Origin: Candidatus Pollutiaquabacter sp.
GTDB lineage: Bacteria > Bacteroidota > Bacteroidia > AKYH767-A > 2013-40CM-41-45
Reading direction: 5' to 3'
Length of the DNA: 15,924 bases
Assembly: GCA_903854075.1 (NCBI GenBank)
Contig: CAINVI010000046.1
Coordinates: 1-15,924, forward strand
Shown here piece after piece: positions 1 through 5,971 of this stretch; position 1 is the first letter of the stretch; the number at the start of each line of letters is the position of its first letter. A model generated the notes under the pieces. The model was not told the DNA's origin, did no database searches, and saw only the letters and a program-made list of their open reading frames with translations. The translations under genes were made by a program, and so were the position numbers.

Positions 1-29
1 AGCGCCCTTTGAATACAAACTCAGCGCCC
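1..29. repeat. Left copy of a 29-bp direct repeat
   Basis: These 29 bases are identical to positions 676-704, inside the palindromic repeat array on the other side of the GIY-YIG gene. The identity ends exactly at base 29 (the next bases differ: A at 30, C at 705). The copy ends in the CTCAGCGCCC half-stem typical of the array, so it appears to be the right end of another repeat unit that starts to the left of the window. The GIY-YIG gene is therefore bordered on both sides by the same repeat family. Confidence 0.85.
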
Positions 30-75
30 ATCTTTGAAAAGTTCAAGATAATAACCATCATTTATTCGTTTAGTA

Positions 76-92
76 GCTTAATTCAATTAAGC
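76..92. promoter_or_regulatory. 17-bp perfect inverted repeat upstream of the GIY-YIG gene
   Basis: Two 8-bp arms, GCTTAATT and AATTAAGC, flank a single central C. The site lies about 50-65 bases before the proposed start at 141, in very AT-rich DNA. Its near-perfect dyad symmetry fits a binding site for a dimeric regulator or a cruciform near the promoter. No regulator gene is visible nearby, and AT-rich DNA gives such palindromes by chance more easily, so the operator reading is tentative. Confidence 0.35.
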
Positions 93-140
93 ATTTTGTG
101 CATTCAATCATTGTGTTTGCAACTGCTTGATAAATTACGA

Positions 141-440
141 ATGGCCAAAGGTTACATGTATATTCTTGAATGTAGTAACGGAGCATTTTATACCGGCAGT
201 ACGAAAAACCTTACGCGCCGTTTGCAACAACATCAAAACGGAGAAGGTGCCAATTTTACCCAAAAGCACTTGCCGGTGAGACTGATCTATTTTGAAGTAT
301 TTTCAAGGATTGACCTTGCTTTCTATAGAGAAAAACAAGTACAAGGTTGGAGCCGAAGAAAAAAGATAGCCTTGATTTCGGGTAGATTAAATGAGCTAAA
401 TAGGCTATCTAAAAACTATTCGCAATATGGAATTCCTTAA
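141..440 (+). CDS. GIY-YIG nuclease domain protein (99 aa)
   Basis: This is a stand-alone GIY-YIG endonuclease domain of the short UPF0213/YhbQ-like kind. The first motif is Y-M-Y-I-L (residues 5-9), the second is F-Y-T-G (16-19), followed by the helix N-L-T-R-R-L-Q-Q-H (23-31) with the conserved Arg. The metal-binding Glu is probably E64 in F-Y-R-E-K, followed by the basic W-S-R-R-K-K stretch (70-75). All core catalytic elements look intact. The frame stays open upstream to position 9, but that extension is not similar to the family, so ATG 141 was chosen; ATG 156 is possible. The gene is AT-rich (23 of 60 bases G/C in 301-360, 17 of 60 in 61-120) beside 32 of 60 in a glyQS sample, suggesting transfer. 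It is flanked on both sides by palindromic repeats, which suggests a link between nuclease and repeats. The true substrate is unknown. Confidence 0.85.
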   Translation: MAKGYMYILECSNGAFYTGSTKNLTRRLQQHQNGEGANFTQKHLPVRLIYFEVFSRIDLAFYREKQVQGWSRRKKIALISGRLNELNRLSKNYSQYGIP

Positions 441-479
441 GAAATTATTTTGAACATAGAGCCTTCAATTTCCATGAGA

Positions 480-512
480 CACAGGGCGCTGAGCCTGTCG
501 AAGTGCCCTGTG
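480..512. repeat. REP-like hairpin unit A
   Basis: An 11-bp stem (480-490 with 502-512, one G-T wobble) surrounds the 11-nt loop GAGCCTGTCGA (491-501). The stem sequence CAGGGCGCT is answered by AGTGCCCTG. It lies about 40 bases after the GIY-YIG stop codon, so it could also act as the 3' end structure of that transcript, although no T-run follows. Confidence 0.8.
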
Positions 513-541
513 GATAAGCGCTCCGTACTTTGAGCAATACT

Positions 542-564
542 CACCCTTCGACAAGCTCAGGGTG
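542..564. repeat. REP-like hairpin unit B (inverted orientation)
   Basis: A 6-bp stem CACCCT / AGGGTG (542-547 and 559-564) encloses TCGACAAGCTC (548-558), the reverse complement of the loop GAGCTTGTCGA. Confidence 0.8.
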
Positions 565-599
565 CTACTTAGAAATTCTCATGATGGTGAAAATAAAAC

Positions 600-628
600 C
601 CGTTCGTTGAGCCTGTCGAAACGAACGG
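600..628. repeat. REP-like hairpin unit C with a divergent stem
   Basis: A 9-bp perfect stem (600-608 with 620-628; CCGTTCGTT and its complement) encloses GAGCCTGTCGA (609-619). The stem sequence is unrelated to the GCACCCT and GGGCGCT stems of the neighbours, but the loop is the same. This is the clearest case of compensatory change in the array. Confidence 0.85.
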
Positions 629-635
629 AACAACC

Positions 636-660
636 GGGCGCTTCGACAAGCTCAGCGCCC
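636..660. repeat. REP-like hairpin unit D (inverted orientation)
   Basis: A 7-bp perfect stem GGGCGCT / AGCGCCC (636-642 and 654-660) encloses TCGACAAGCTC (643-653). Confidence 0.8.
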
Positions 661-664
661 TGAT

Positions 665-704
665 TCGACAAGCTCAGCGCCCTTTGAATACAAACTCAGC
701 GCCC
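665..704. repeat. Two incomplete repeat units, including the right copy of the 29-bp repeat
   Basis: A loop TCGACAAGCTC (665-675) is followed by a right half-stem AGCGCCC but has no matching left half. Directly after it lies the 29-bp sequence 676-704, identical to positions 1-29. That sequence contains a decayed loop (CAAACTCAG where intact units have CAAGCTCAG) and another AGCGCCC. These look like truncated or decayed units joined end to end. Confidence 0.75.
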
Positions 705-715
705 CGTGAGTAAAT

Positions 716-742
716 AGCACCCTGAGCTTGTCGAAGGGTGCT
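716..742. repeat. REP-like hairpin unit G, first of a 37-bp tandem series
   Basis: An 8-bp perfect stem AGCACCCT / AGGGTGCT (716-723 and 735-742) encloses GAGCTTGTCGA (724-734). The spacer GACCACTCAC follows. The same unit plus spacer recurs at 753, 790 and 827, an exact 37-bp period. Confidence 0.85.
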
Positions 743-753
743 GACCACTCACA

Positions 754-778
754 GCACCCTGAGCTTTTCGAAGGGTGC
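754..778. repeat. REP-like hairpin unit H, second tandem copy
   Basis: A 7-bp stem GCACCCT / AGGGTGC (754-760 and 772-778) encloses GAGCTTTTCGA (761-771), one base different from the common loop. The spacer ending in CCACTCAC follows. Confidence 0.85.
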
Positions 779-790
779 GAACCACTCACA

Positions 791-815
791 GCACCCTGAG
801 CTTGTCGATGGGTGC
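791..815. repeat. REP-like hairpin unit I, third tandem copy
   Basis: The loop GAGCTTGTCGA (798-808) is intact. The stem GCACCCT / TGGGTGC has one T-T mismatch next to the loop. The GGACCACTCAC spacer follows. Confidence 0.8.
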
Positions 816-827
816 GGACCACTCACA

Positions 828-852
828 GCACCCTTAGCCTGCCGAAGCGCCC
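828..852. repeat. Degenerate terminal unit J of the tandem series
   Basis: The left half GCACCCT (828-834) and a decayed loop TAGCCTGCCGA (835-845) are followed by AGCGCCC, which does not pair with the left half. The unit seems to be a hybrid of two stem types and marks the end of the array, 80 bases before the glyQS start codon. Confidence 0.65.
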
Positions 853-932
853 ACCCCCGTTGAAAACTGCACAACACCTCCTACTCCAATTCCTTGCCGA
901 ATTGCTATTTTTACGGCATTCAATCCCTTATT

Positions 933-2480
933 ATGTCCACGACCGAAGATCTCTTCAAAAACATCATTTCCCACGCCAAGGAATACGGCTTCATTTTTCA
1001 ATCCAGCGAAATCTACGACGGTCTTAGCGCCGTGTACGACTACGGACAAAATGGCGCTGAACTCAAAAAGAATATCCGCGACTACTGGTGGAAATCCATG
1101 GTGCAAATGAACGAGAATATCGTCGGTATTGATGCCGCCATCTTCATGCACCCGACCACCTGGAAAGCGTCCGGTCACGTCGATGCTTTCAACGATCCCT
1201 TGGTTGACAACAAGGACTCTAAAAAACGCTACCGCGCTGACGTCCTTATCGAAGATCATGTCGCTAAGATCGAAGGCAAGATCAACAAGGAAGTGGAAAA
1301 AGCGAAAACCCGCTTCGGCGATAGCTTCGACGAACAACAATACCGCTCCACCAATGCGCGGGTCATGGAATACCAGCAGAAGATCGATGCGATCAATACG
1401 CGTTTCAAAGCTGCGCTCGAAGCCAACGACCTTAACGAAGTGCGTCAAATTATTCTCGACCTCGAAATCGTTTGCCCCATCAGCGGCACCCGCAACTGGA
1501 CCGAAGTTCGCCAATTCAATCTCATGTTCTCCACGCAAGTGGGATCCGTCAGCGAAGAAGCTAGCACCATCTACCTGCGACCGGAAACCGCGCAAGGTAT
1601 TTTCGTGAACTTCCTGAACGTACAGAAAACCGGCCGCATGAAGATTCCGTTCGGTATCGCACAAACTGGAAAAGCCTTCCGCAACGAAATCGTTGCCCGC
1701 CAGTTCATCTTCCGCATGCGCGAATTCGAACAGATGGAAATGCAGTTCTTCATCAAGCCGGGAACGGAAATGGAATGGTACCACCACTGGAAAGAAACCC
1801 GCATGAAGTGGCACCGCGCGCTCGGTTTCCCCGACGGCAAACACCGCTTCCACGATCACCTCAAACTCGCGCACTATGCGAACGCCGCATGCGATATCGA
1901 ATTCGAATTCCCATTCGGCTTCAAAGAACTGGAGGGTATTCACTCCCGCACCGATTTCGACCTGGGTAATCACGAGAAATTCTCCGGCAAGAAATTACAA
2001 TACTTCGATCCGGAACTGAACCAAAGCTACGTTCCTTACGTCGTAGAAACGTCCATCGGTCTCGACCGGATGTTCCTTGCGGTGCTATCACAAGCTTACG
2101 CCGAAGAAAAACTCGATGACGGTACCGACCGTGTCGTACTACGTATTCCTCCGATGCTCGCTCCAATCAAGTGTGCGATTTTGCCACTCACCAAAAAAGA
2201 TGGACTGCCGGAGAAAGCCCGCGAAATCATGGATCGACTGAAATTCGATCATGCATGCATGTACGAGGAAAAAGATTCCATCGGGAAACGTTACCGCCGC
2301 ATGGACGCCATCGGCACGCCGCTTTGCATCACCGTTGATCACGAAACGCTGACCGATAACTCCGTCACGCTACGTGATCGTGATACCATGCAACAAGAGC
2401 GCGTTCCGATCGACCGTGTTGAACAACTTGTCATGGACAAGGTCGATATGCGGAAAGCGCTCCGTGCGTTAGGGAACTAA
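933..2480 (+). CDS. glyQS: Glycyl-tRNA synthetase, single-chain class II (515 aa)
   Basis: This cytoplasmic enzyme attaches glycine to tRNA-Gly using ATP. It is the single-chain dimeric class II type, not the alpha2beta2 type of E. coli. Visible elements are Y-L-R-P-E-T-A-Q-G-I-F (214-224), class II motif 2 with F-R-N-E (249-252) and the following R-M-R-E-F (261-265), motif 3 with G-L-D-R (376-379), and a C-terminal anticodon-binding domain from about 402 to 511 (starting near P-P-M-L-A-P-I-K). A lysine-rich insertion spans about 95-170. The length fits the family. The frame is open to a TTG at 894, but ATG 933 gives the family-like N-terminus (E-D-L-F-K-N). No Shine-Dalgarno is visible, as is usual in Bacteroidota. 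The upstream gap holds the palindromic repeats. It ends two bases before the convergent peptidase gene. Confidence 0.97.
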   Translation: MSTTEDLFKNIISHAKEYGFIFQSSEIYDGLSAVYDYGQNGAELKKNIRDYWWKSMVQMNENIVGIDAAIFMHPTTWKASGHVDAFNDPLVDNKDSKKRYRADVLIEDHVAKIEGKINKEVEKAKTRFGDSFDEQQYRSTNARVMEYQQKIDAINTRFKAALEANDLNEVRQIILDLEIVCPISGTRNWTEVRQFNLMFSTQVGSVSEEASTIYLRPETAQGIFVNFLNVQKTGRMKIPFGIAQTGKAFRNEIVARQFIFRMREFEQMEMQFFIKPGTEMEWYHHWKETRMKWHRALGFPDGKHRFHDHLKLAHYANAACDIEFEFPFGFKELEGIHSRTDFDLGNHEKFSGKKLQYFDPELNQSYVPYVVETSIGLDRMFLAVLSQAYAEEKLDDGTDRVVLRIPPMLAPIKCAILPLTKKDGLPEKAREIMDRLKFDHACMYEEKDSIGKRYRRMDAIGTPLCITVDHETLTDNSVTLRDRDTMQQERVPIDRVEQLVMDKVDMRKALRALGN

Positions 2481-2482
2481 CC

Positions 2483-4543
2483 TTAGTCTTTCAGTGTAGC
2501 TGCTGGCAAGAAGGAATATTGCTTTCCAAACTCGAGCATCTGTCCGATGAAATCGGCCGGGTATTCTACTTTCACATCTTTGATGCGATCACCGTCCATC
2601 TCAGCAACCAGTCGTGGTTGAATGAAGCCCATGTACGGCGCTACATTCAATTTCTCATAGCGTGCTAATACTTCGCGGTGAAGTACCTGATCGACTTTCA
2701 CGCCGTAATTTTCCACCAGATTTTTTCCGCCTTCGAAATCACCTTCGGATTTAATCCGCTGAATTTCTCGTAACAACTGACCAAACAAAGCACGCAGCTT
2801 GTTGTAATCGTTCACCACGAAATAGGTTTTGCCTTCGCGGATTTGTTTCTCAATGACGTTTTCGTTGGCGCCTTTTTCAAAGGCCCACGCCGCTACCAAC
2901 TGACGATTGCGCATATGTGCTTCTTCCAGATTTTTTCCTAACTCAATTCGATTGAGCTGCGTCATCATTCCGTTCATGATATAACTGTCGTACTGCGCCA
3001 TTCCCACTTCGAGTGAAGGCATAACGCCCAACTCGATGAGTTTCTCGTCCATAATGTAGTACAGTCCAACTAAATCAGCGCGTGCTTCTTCCAATACGCC
3101 GGCATAATTCTTTAATGTTTGATCCGTAGTTCCTACACCTTCATTGATTTGGCCGGAAGCATGTCCGAGTACTTCGTGAAGATCAGTGTGTAATTCTCCG
3201 GCGAGTGCACTGTATTTACGCACGCGGGCCGCCATTTCCGGACCGGAGCCAAATTCATCGACCACCGGACTCTTGCCACGATAAAAATTATACGCAGCGA
3301 CGATGTTTCCCAATGAAACCGACTTCGAGCCATGCTCTTCTCGAATCCATTCGTTGTTCGGCAGATTGATACCGATTGGTGTGGACGGCGCAGCATCGCC
3401 TACTTCACCAATGACCGTAATCACTTTCGCCGTGATCCCTTTTACGTTTTTCTTTTTGTGTTCGTCCATGATCGGCGAATGATCCTCAAACCATTGTGCC
3501 TGATTGGAAATAGCAGCAATACGCTTGGTCGCTTCCATATCTTTCATGGATACTGCACTTTCGAAAGCACCCTTTTTTTGCAATGCATCCTGATAAACCT
3601 CGATGAATCCATTTACGAAATCAATGCTGGCAGCGGTGTCGGCCACCCAGGCTATGTTGTAATTGTCGAATTGCTTAGGATCGCCGGTACGGTAGAATTC
3701 GATCAGCTGTCGAATGGTGAGCGCTTGTGCCGGATTTTCAGCCACTTTTTCTGCTTTCCCCAACCAGTAGATGATCATGTCGATAGCTGGCCCATACATA
3801 CCGCCTGATTTCCAAACGTTTTCGACCAACTTCCCATCCTTTTTGACAAGCTGTGTGTTGAATCCGATTTGAGAACGATTGGTTGAATCCGCTGCTTTGA
3901 GGCTGTTGTAATAATTCTCCGCCTCTTGCTGACTTACGCCAGCATAAAAATTATTGCAAGACGCTTTGATGACATCGGACGCACTCAGATCAACACCTTT
4001 GGGATCGTACGTTGGATCAAAAACAATTTTGGTCAATGAAGACTGGTATTCAGCCATCGTCAAACCATTCAACGGTAATACGGCTGCATCGCTTTGTGCA
4101 ACGAGTTCATTGAAATAGTCTTTAGAACATTCCGGAACGATTTTATCGGCGGAGTAATGATGGTGATTGCCGTTGGCAAAAAAGAAACGCTTGCAATACA
4201 CCATGAATTTATCCCACTGCTCACCGGAACGTTCTCCTTTATAGGTTTCCAAAATGCCCTCCAACGTTTTACGCAAGGCGATCCCGTGACGGTATTTCTG
4301 ATCATAAAAAATATCACGACCACAAAGTCCCGCTTGATAAAGATAATAGGCCAATTCTTTTTGCTTAAGCGTCAGCTCATCAAAGCCTTTCACTTCGTAC
4401 CGAAGCACCTGAATATCGGCGAATCGATCCGCGATATAATCAAAAGATGTTGTATCGGTAGCCGATTGTTGTCCGGATTTATTTTTTGGAGTACAGGAAA
4501 AGAGTGCTAATGCACAAAGATTGATGAGCAGTAATTTTTTCAT
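2483..4543 (-). CDS. Dipeptidyl-peptidase III family (M49) lipoprotein (686 aa)
   Basis: This is a zinc metallopeptidase predicted to remove dipeptides from the N-terminus of peptides. The M49 signature H-E-V-L-G-H (456-461) supplies two His ligands and the catalytic Glu. The second signature E-E-A-R-A-D (485-490) supplies the third ligand, probably E486. The N-terminus is a lipoprotein signal: two Lys, a hydrophobic stretch and a lipobox L-F-S-C with C17 as the lipidated residue. The enzyme therefore probably sits on an envelope membrane, unlike the cytosolic eukaryotic DPP III. Length is close to that of known bacterial members. All key residues are present. It is the last gene of a minus-strand series and lies 100 bases after the amidohydrolase gene; it may be cotranscribed with it or have its own promoter. 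Its stop codon is two bases from the glyQS stop on the other strand. Confidence 0.93.
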   Translation of the reverse strand: MKKLLLINLCALALFSCTPKNKSGQQSATDTTSFDYIADRFADIQVLRYEVKGFDELTLKQKELAYYLYQAGLCGRDIFYDQKYRHGIALRKTLEGILETYKGERSGEQWDKFMVYCKRFFFANGNHHHYSADKIVPECSKDYFNELVAQSDAAVLPLNGLTMAEYQSSLTKIVFDPTYDPKGVDLSASDVIKASCNNFYAGVSQQEAENYYNSLKAADSTNRSQIGFNTQLVKKDGKLVENVWKSGGMYGPAIDMIIYWLGKAEKVAENPAQALTIRQLIEFYRTGDPKQFDNYNIAWVADTAASIDFVNGFIEVYQDALQKKGAFESAVSMKDMEATKRIAAISNQAQWFEDHSPIMDEHKKKNVKGITAKVITVIGEVGDAAPSTPIGINLPNNEWIREEHGSKSVSLGNIVAAYNFYRGKSPVVDEFGSGPEMAARVRKYSALAGELHTDLHEVLGHASGQINEGVGTTDQTLKNYAGVLEEARADLVGLYYIMDEKLIELGVMPSLEVGMAQYDSYIMNGMMTQLNRIELGKNLEEAHMRNRQLVAAWAFEKGANENVIEKQIREGKTYFVVNDYNKLRALFGQLLREIQRIKSEGDFEGGKNLVENYGVKVDQVLHREVLARYEKLNVAPYMGFIQPRLVAEMDGDRIKDVKVEYPADFIGQMLEFGKQYSFLPAATLKD

Positions 4544-4643
4544 GATGATTGCTTATAAATGACAAGGATAAAGATCGTATAATTTCCTTCAGGCCGAAAT
4601 ATGGTCCGGCCGTGCGTGGACAGGAAGTAAAACAGATTTTGTT

Positions 4644-5945
4644 TTATTTCAAGTCGTACTTATTCATGTATTTACGGTACAATTGCTTTTGGGCATCGTC
4701 CAGATCGATAGTCCGGCCTTGAATGAACGCTGCCTCGACGACCGAAGAACGCATATCAAGTAAATCACCGGAGGTAAGAATCAGCGTGGCATCTTTGTCC
4801 ACTTCCAACGTTCCGGCAGACGAACTAACCCCCAGAATTTGCGCCGGCACAGCGGTGATCATCGCGAGCGCTTGTTCCTTATCGAGGCCGAATGCCGCAG
4901 CCGTTCCTGCCATGAAAGGCAGATTACGTTCTTGCCAGGAACCGTCAATGGAAATGGCACACGTCACGCCTGCGCGGTGAAGTAGAAACGGTAATTTATA
5001 CGGAAGATCGGTATCATCGTCTTCACGGGGCGGAAGTGCATGAGTTTGTCCAAGAATAACCGGAACGGAGTTCTCTTTCAGTAATGAAGCAACGCGCCAG
5101 GCATCACTTCCACCAACCAGAACCATTTTCAATGTATGTTTTTTGGCAAACAACACGGCTGCCTCAATTTCTTTTACATAGCCGGCGTGCACGAACAATT
5201 TGGTTGTTCCGTCAAACAAACCACGCATCGCTTCGAAACGGACGTTCACCTCTTGTGGTTGTTGCTGTTTGCAATACGCTTCGGCTTCATTAAAATACTG
5301 CTCCAATACAGAAAGTTCACGCTGCATACGCTGTCGCTGATTTTCCTCGGATTCCGGTCCACCACCCTGATAAATATACATGCGCGGCCAATTCATATGC
5401 ATGTTCTTATCCATTGCTACAGCAGCGTCTTCCCAATTCCAGGCATCCAGCTGCACGACCGATGATGTGCCGGAAATCATGCCTCCGCGTGGCGACACCT
5501 CCGCCATCAACACCCCGTTGGAACGTACCGTTGGTATGATCTTTGAATCCGTATTGTAGGAAATGATGCTGCGGATGTTCGGGTTCATTTCTCCCACTTC
5601 ATTATAGTCGAGGGTAGAACGAACCATGTCGATTTCTGCAAGTCCGATGTTCGTATTACAAGCGATCAATCCCGGATAAGCGTGCTTTCCGTATCCATCG
5701 ATGACGACGGCATAACTGTCTTTTTTCAATTTCACCGTAGTAGCATCTGCCACCAGTATCAGCTTTCCGGCATCGAATCCAATCACCGCATTCTCGATGA
5801 CTTTTCCGTTGCCGATGTGCGCCTTGACGTTCATGATCAACACAGAACCGGATTGCTTGGCCGCCGGCGCAGGATTTTGCGCTACGGTTACGCTTGTAGT
5901 GATCATTCCTGCGGCAATTATCAGATATTTTATAATGCGTTTCAT
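4644..5945 (-). CDS. Amidohydrolase-superfamily protein with degenerate metal site (433 aa)
   Basis: This exported protein has the amidohydrolase fold of the imidazolonepropionase-like group. A signal peptide (K-R-I-I-K then a hydrophobic run, cleavage near residue 22 around V-A-Q) is followed by the small N-terminal beta domain and P-G-L-I-A-C at 91-96. In active relatives this is followed by an H-x-H pair; here it is N97-T-N99. A His (H253) in F-V-H-A-G-Y and an Asp (D334) in A-I-S-I-D-G fit the later barrel positions, but the expected His after strand 6 is not evident (V-G-G-S-D-A-W). The C-terminal part (about 355-410) is typical, with A-T-L-I-L and the return to the beta domain. The gene follows the two-domain amidohydrolase by 26 bases and is probably in the same operon. 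It may be a non-catalytic partner or use a different metal arrangement. The substrate is unknown. Confidence 0.88.
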   Translation of the reverse strand: MKRIIKYLIIAAGMITTSVTVAQNPAPAAKQSGSVLIMNVKAHIGNGKVIENAVIGFDAGKLILVADATTVKLKKDSYAVVIDGYGKHAYPGLIACNTNIGLAEIDMVRSTLDYNEVGEMNPNIRSIISYNTDSKIIPTVRSNGVLMAEVSPRGGMISGTSSVVQLDAWNWEDAAVAMDKNMHMNWPRMYIYQGGGPESEENQRQRMQRELSVLEQYFNEAEAYCKQQQPQEVNVRFEAMRGLFDGTTKLFVHAGYVKEIEAAVLFAKKHTLKMVLVGGSDAWRVASLLKENSVPVILGQTHALPPREDDDTDLPYKLPFLLHRAGVTCAISIDGSWQERNLPFMAGTAAAFGLDKEQALAMITAVPAQILGVSSSAGTLEVDKDATLILTSGDLLDMRSSVVEAAFIQGRTIDLDDAQKQLYRKYMNKYDLK

Positions 5946-5971
5946 AGTCGCTATTTTTCTTTTAGGTTAAC

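Noticed and set aside
9..140. 44-codon upstream extension of the GIY-YIG frame
   Set aside because: The extension is not like the family, runs through the dyad and AT-rich upstream region, and the GIY-YIG fold starts just after ATG 141.
480..852. CRISPR array
   Set aside because: Units are palindromes of varying stem and spacing with both orientations; the tandem part has near-identical spacers of about 10 bases, not unique spacers of about 30, and no cas gene is present.
894..932. TTG start for glyQS 13 codons upstream
   Set aside because: ATG 933 gives the usual family N-terminus; the extra codons are not family-like.
834..1973. Long open frame of 379 codons on the minus strand opposite glyQS
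   Set aside because: It lies almost wholly antisense to the well-supported glyQS, shows no recognisable domain, and its length follows from the codon pattern of the opposite strand.
4592..4646. Terminator candidates between the amidohydrolase and peptidase genes
   Set aside because: GGCCG/CGGCC (4592-4611) has no T-run on the minus strand, and TAAAAC/GTTTTA (4628-4646) is an AT-rich arm pair overlapping the stop codon. Neither is a convincing intrinsic terminator.
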